Assembly (NCBI RefSeq): GCF_000429725.1
Contig: NZ_AUCK01000014.1
Location: forward strand, 37,774 to 101,773
Direction: 5' to 3'
DNA: 64,000 nt
Source: Alkalicoccus chagannorensis DSM 18086
GTDB lineage: Bacteria; Bacillota; Bacilli; Bacillales; Salisediminibacteriaceae
The notes under the pieces were generated by a model. The model had not been told where the DNA came from and did no database searches. It was given only the letters and a program-made list of their open reading frames with translations. Shown here piece by piece: positions 62,096-64,000 of the stretch; within the stretch, counting starts at the first letter, position 1; the number at the start of each line of letters is the position of its first letter. Position numbers and translations under genes: made by a program.

Positions 62096-63394
62096 GTGAC
62101 AGAGATAAAGCAGGATGTACAAGCGCAGCTGCACGACATGGTAGACGCTGACTGGGAGGAGCAGGTGGAATTCCTCAAAGAAATCACCCGGTTCCCTTCG
62201 TTAAGTGGACAGGAAGCGGACGTGCACCGTCATATCGCCTCTTTTTTAGAGAAGGAGCTGCATCTGCAGGTAGATACATTCGGACTGGATATCGACAAGA
62301 TCAAGAACCTGCCGGGATATTCGCCGGTAGAGTGGACGTACGAGAACAGCTCGATTGTCGTAGGGAAACACGAGGGATCGGAAGGAGAGGCCAACAGCCT
62401 GATTTTCCAGGGGCACACCGACGTCGTCAGCCCGGAGCCGTCGCACTTGTGGAAGCAGGATCCGTATGATCCCTGGGAGGAAAACGGGCGGCTCTACGGC
62501 CGGGGCGCCGCGGACATGAAGGCGGGACTGACCGCTTTCCTGTTTGCCTACCGTGCCCTGTACAAAGCTGGATGGCAGCCAAAGTCGAATCTGATGATGC
62601 AGTTCGTACCCGATGAGGAGCGCACCGGCAATGGGGCCCTCGCCGCCCTGCATGAAGGGTACACGGCGAAAGCTGCCCTCATACCGGAACCATTCGGCAT
62701 GTTCCCGGCGAATGCACAGGTGGGCAGCCTCTGGTTCCGGGTGAAGTGGGATACGATCAAACGCACAGAAGACGGCCATGTGCAGACAAATGCCATCGAG
62801 AAATCCCAGGTGATTATCAGCCGCCTTCATGCCTTTGTGGATCGGCTGAACAAAAACGTCACCCACCCGGCATTCGCGGAAATGCGGGAGCCGATCGAAC
62901 TCAATATCGGAAAAATACAGTCCGGGGACTTTGAATCCAACGAACCGGTCACGGCGAAGATGGAGGGCCGCATCGGAGTGCTGCCGGGAGAAACGGTGAA
63001 GGAACGGCAGCAGCAGATGCAGCAGCTTCTGGCAGAAGAGCTGCAGGACGATGAGTGGTTCCGTCTGCAGCCGCCGGAAATTGAATTTTACGGCTTTCAT
63101 GCCGAGGCAACGGTCAGCGATGACGAGGCGCCGATCTTTCAGGCACTTGATACGGCCCATGAAACGGTGGTCGGCGAGGCCGCGCAGCGACGTTCGCTGC
63201 CGTCGACGACAGATGCCCGTTTCTTCCAGCTCTATTACGATATTGACACAGTCTGCTATGGTCCGACCGGCGGGTGTTTTCATGAAATTGATGAGTGGGT
63301 GGATTTGGAAAGCCTCAAGCAGGTAACAAAAGTGTACACGAACATGATTATCTCCTGGTGCGGCATCGAACCGATCAACAACGATCCATCCTGA
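62096..63394 (+). CDS. M20-family metallo-deacylase (ArgE/DapE-like)
   Basis: A 432-residue M20 peptidase-type protein. Metal-site motifs in order: 'LIFQGHTDVVSPE' (His), 'YGRGAADMKAGLTAF' (bridging Asp), 'VPDEERTGNGALAAL' (catalytic and ligand Glu), 'ALIPEPFGM' (Glu) and a C-terminal His in 'GGCFHEIDEWV'. The middle (about 210-320) is the lid domain. Such proteins remove acyl groups from amino acids or cleave small peptides; ArgE/DapE-family is as far as the sequence goes. The GTG start has AAAGGAAG 7 bases upstream. A terminator follows. Confidence 0.88.
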   Translation: MTEIKQDVQAQLHDMVDADWEEQVEFLKEITRFPSLSGQEADVHRHIASFLEKELHLQVDTFGLDIDKIKNLPGYSPVEWTYENSSIVVGKHEGSEGEANSLIFQGHTDVVSPEPSHLWKQDPYDPWEENGRLYGRGAADMKAGLTAFLFAYRALYKAGWQPKSNLMMQFVPDEERTGNGALAALHEGYTAKAALIPEPFGMFPANAQVGSLWFRVKWDTIKRTEDGHVQTNAIEKSQVIISRLHAFVDRLNKNVTHPAFAEMREPIELNIGKIQSGDFESNEPVTAKMEGRIGVLPGETVKERQQQMQQLLAEELQDDEWFRLQPPEIEFYGFHAEATVSDDEAPIFQALDTAHETVVGEAAQRRSLPSTTDARFFQLYYDIDTVCYGPTGGCFHEIDEWVDLESLKQVTKVYTNMIISWCGIEPINNDPS

Positions 63395-63440
63395 ACCAGC
63401 GGCTGCCAGTGATCACGACTCACGGCAGCTGCTGGTTTTT
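63394..63440 (+). terminator. Terminator after the M20 deacylase
   Basis: CCAGC.GCTGCC.GTGA pairs with TCAC.GGCAGC.GCTGG with single mismatches, then five T. The rest of the gap, to 63761, shows no gene or repeat I can name. Confidence 0.8.
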
Positions 63441-63761
63441 GTTATGGAACGGTTTCTTCCCGGTCCGAAGAAGCTTTTTCCGCTGGCAGCCGTATCCCAA
63501 ACAGCCCGTATGTTCTTGATGTTTCAATCGAAAAGGATAATTTCTAATGTGATAAGAATGGAAATGTTCTCATTTATGGAGGCGGCGCAGTCTTGTGCCG
63601 CTGCTCGCATAGTAGAGCGGAGGAAGAAAGAACTTCTTGGCGTCGGGGTTTCGGCTTGAGTCGACAGGGTGGCGTGGTAAGCGTCAAAGAATACGTACCT
63701 GTCGAGACACGTGCGCTTTATCTATACTGAAAGCAAGCCAGTAGATAAGGAGGCACAAGGT

Positions 63762-64000
63762 ATGAGTAACGTTACTTATGGGCAGGAGGACCGCGCTTCC
63801 TGGTGGAGAGCCGAAGGCGCTGCTTACCAGGAAAGCGGGATGAGTCTGGCAGATTGGGTAGAAACGAAAGATTACAGCCAGCGGACGTTTCATCGAAACG
63901 TCAGCACCTTCTGCCCGGAAGTCCTGGATGCGTTCAACGGATCGGATGTTACCGGGTGGTCTGCGGTCCATCTGGACCTGAACACGCCCTCGTTGACCCT
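63762..64000 (+). CDS. Hypothetical protein, N-terminal part (cut by window edge)
   Basis: Open from an ATG at 63762 (AAGGAGG 8 bases upstream) to the window end, 79 codons. It begins MSNVTYGQEDRASWWRAEGA. The segment 'YQESGMSLADWVETKDYSQR' followed by 'TFHRNV' has the rhythm of a helix-turn-helix like those of some transposase accessory proteins, but this is weak. The remainder ('VLDAFNGSDVTGWSAVHLDL') is not recognised. It has a convincing ribosome site, so it is probably a real gene. Confidence 0.6.
   Translation, partial: MSNVTYGQEDRASWWRAEGAAYQESGMSLADWVETKDYSQRTFHRNVSTFCPEVLDAFNGSDVTGWSAVHLDLNTPSLT

Noticed and set aside
1..64000. CRISPR arrays, rRNA or intact tRNA genes
   Set aside because: No regularly spaced identical direct repeats with unique spacers, and no rRNA or tRNA core sequences were seen on reading the intergenic regions.

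Overview
The window reads as chromosomal DNA of a Gram-positive, endospore-former-type member of the Bacillaceae. The order hpf - secA - prfB (with its programmed frameshift) - yitT-like - cccB - ftsEX - ctpB - minJ - uvrBA - yvlBCD - hprK - lgt - yvoD - ppaX - yvoF - hisZGDBHAFI follows the Bacillus subtilis backbone as I remember it. The DNA is GC-rich for a Bacillus relative, and many proteins are strongly acidic (both FliD proteins, CtpB, the FtsX-linked M23 protein, the CccB linker). That points to a halophilic or alkaliphilic genus such as Alkalicoccus or Salisediminibacterium. The genus is inference, not something I could verify.

Region 1 (1-12.3 kb) holds a cut Crp/Fnr regulator, a GNAT-like protein, a rhodanese-type sulfurtransferase, and a rearranged flagellar-cap cluster. 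The cluster has two different fliD genes, separated by a TetR regulator and a CDF-type transporter, then a fliT-like gene, flaG and an extended fliS. SigD-type promoters precede the first fliD and fliS, with a weaker candidate before the second fliD. An AXE1-type esterase overlapping a small helical protein and a DUF4870 membrane protein follow. Region 2 (12.3-20.6 kb) is metabolic: a minus-strand formate dehydrogenase operon (fdhF, a DUF1641 protein, an OxlT-like transporter), a GH13 cyclomaltodextrinase/neopullulanase, and manA.

Region 3 (20.6-29.5 kb) has ssb with a coupled small gene, a cold-shock protein and hpf with overlapping SigH and SigB promoter candidates. It also contains genes that I believe B. 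subtilis lacks between hpf and secA: fapA, bracketed by inverted copies of a dispersed repeat, and a complete GlcT/RAT/ptsG glucose-PTS antitermination unit. Region 4 (29.5-54.5 kb) is the housekeeping backbone: secretion, translation termination, cytochrome c, cell division and wall remodelling, excision repair, envelope stress proteins, HPr kinase and lipoprotein maturation. Region 5 (54.8-61.3 kb) is a tightly overlapping histidine operon in which hisA appears to use a CTG start. After it come a sugar O-acetyltransferase, an M20 deacylase and a cut hypothetical gene.

The intergenic spaces carry most of the unexpected signal. I see at least five dispersed repeat types: (a) a roughly 170-265 bp element with GGTTCT...AGAACC ends; (b) a roughly 348 bp element with AAAGCTCTGTT ends, one copy of which sits inside a copy of (a); (c) REP-like hairpins with a GATCCA-TGGATC core; (d) a hairpin-containing module sharing CTGCAGCGACG and ACGCCGTTCCGACC blocks; and (e) two non-coding arrays of a 21-bp period. 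No CRISPR array, rRNA, intact tRNA or phage was seen. I found no clearly new defence or biosynthetic system. The strongest leads are the hisA start codon, the FliS tail that repeats its own N-terminal motif, the hairpin in the fliD leader and the nested repeats.
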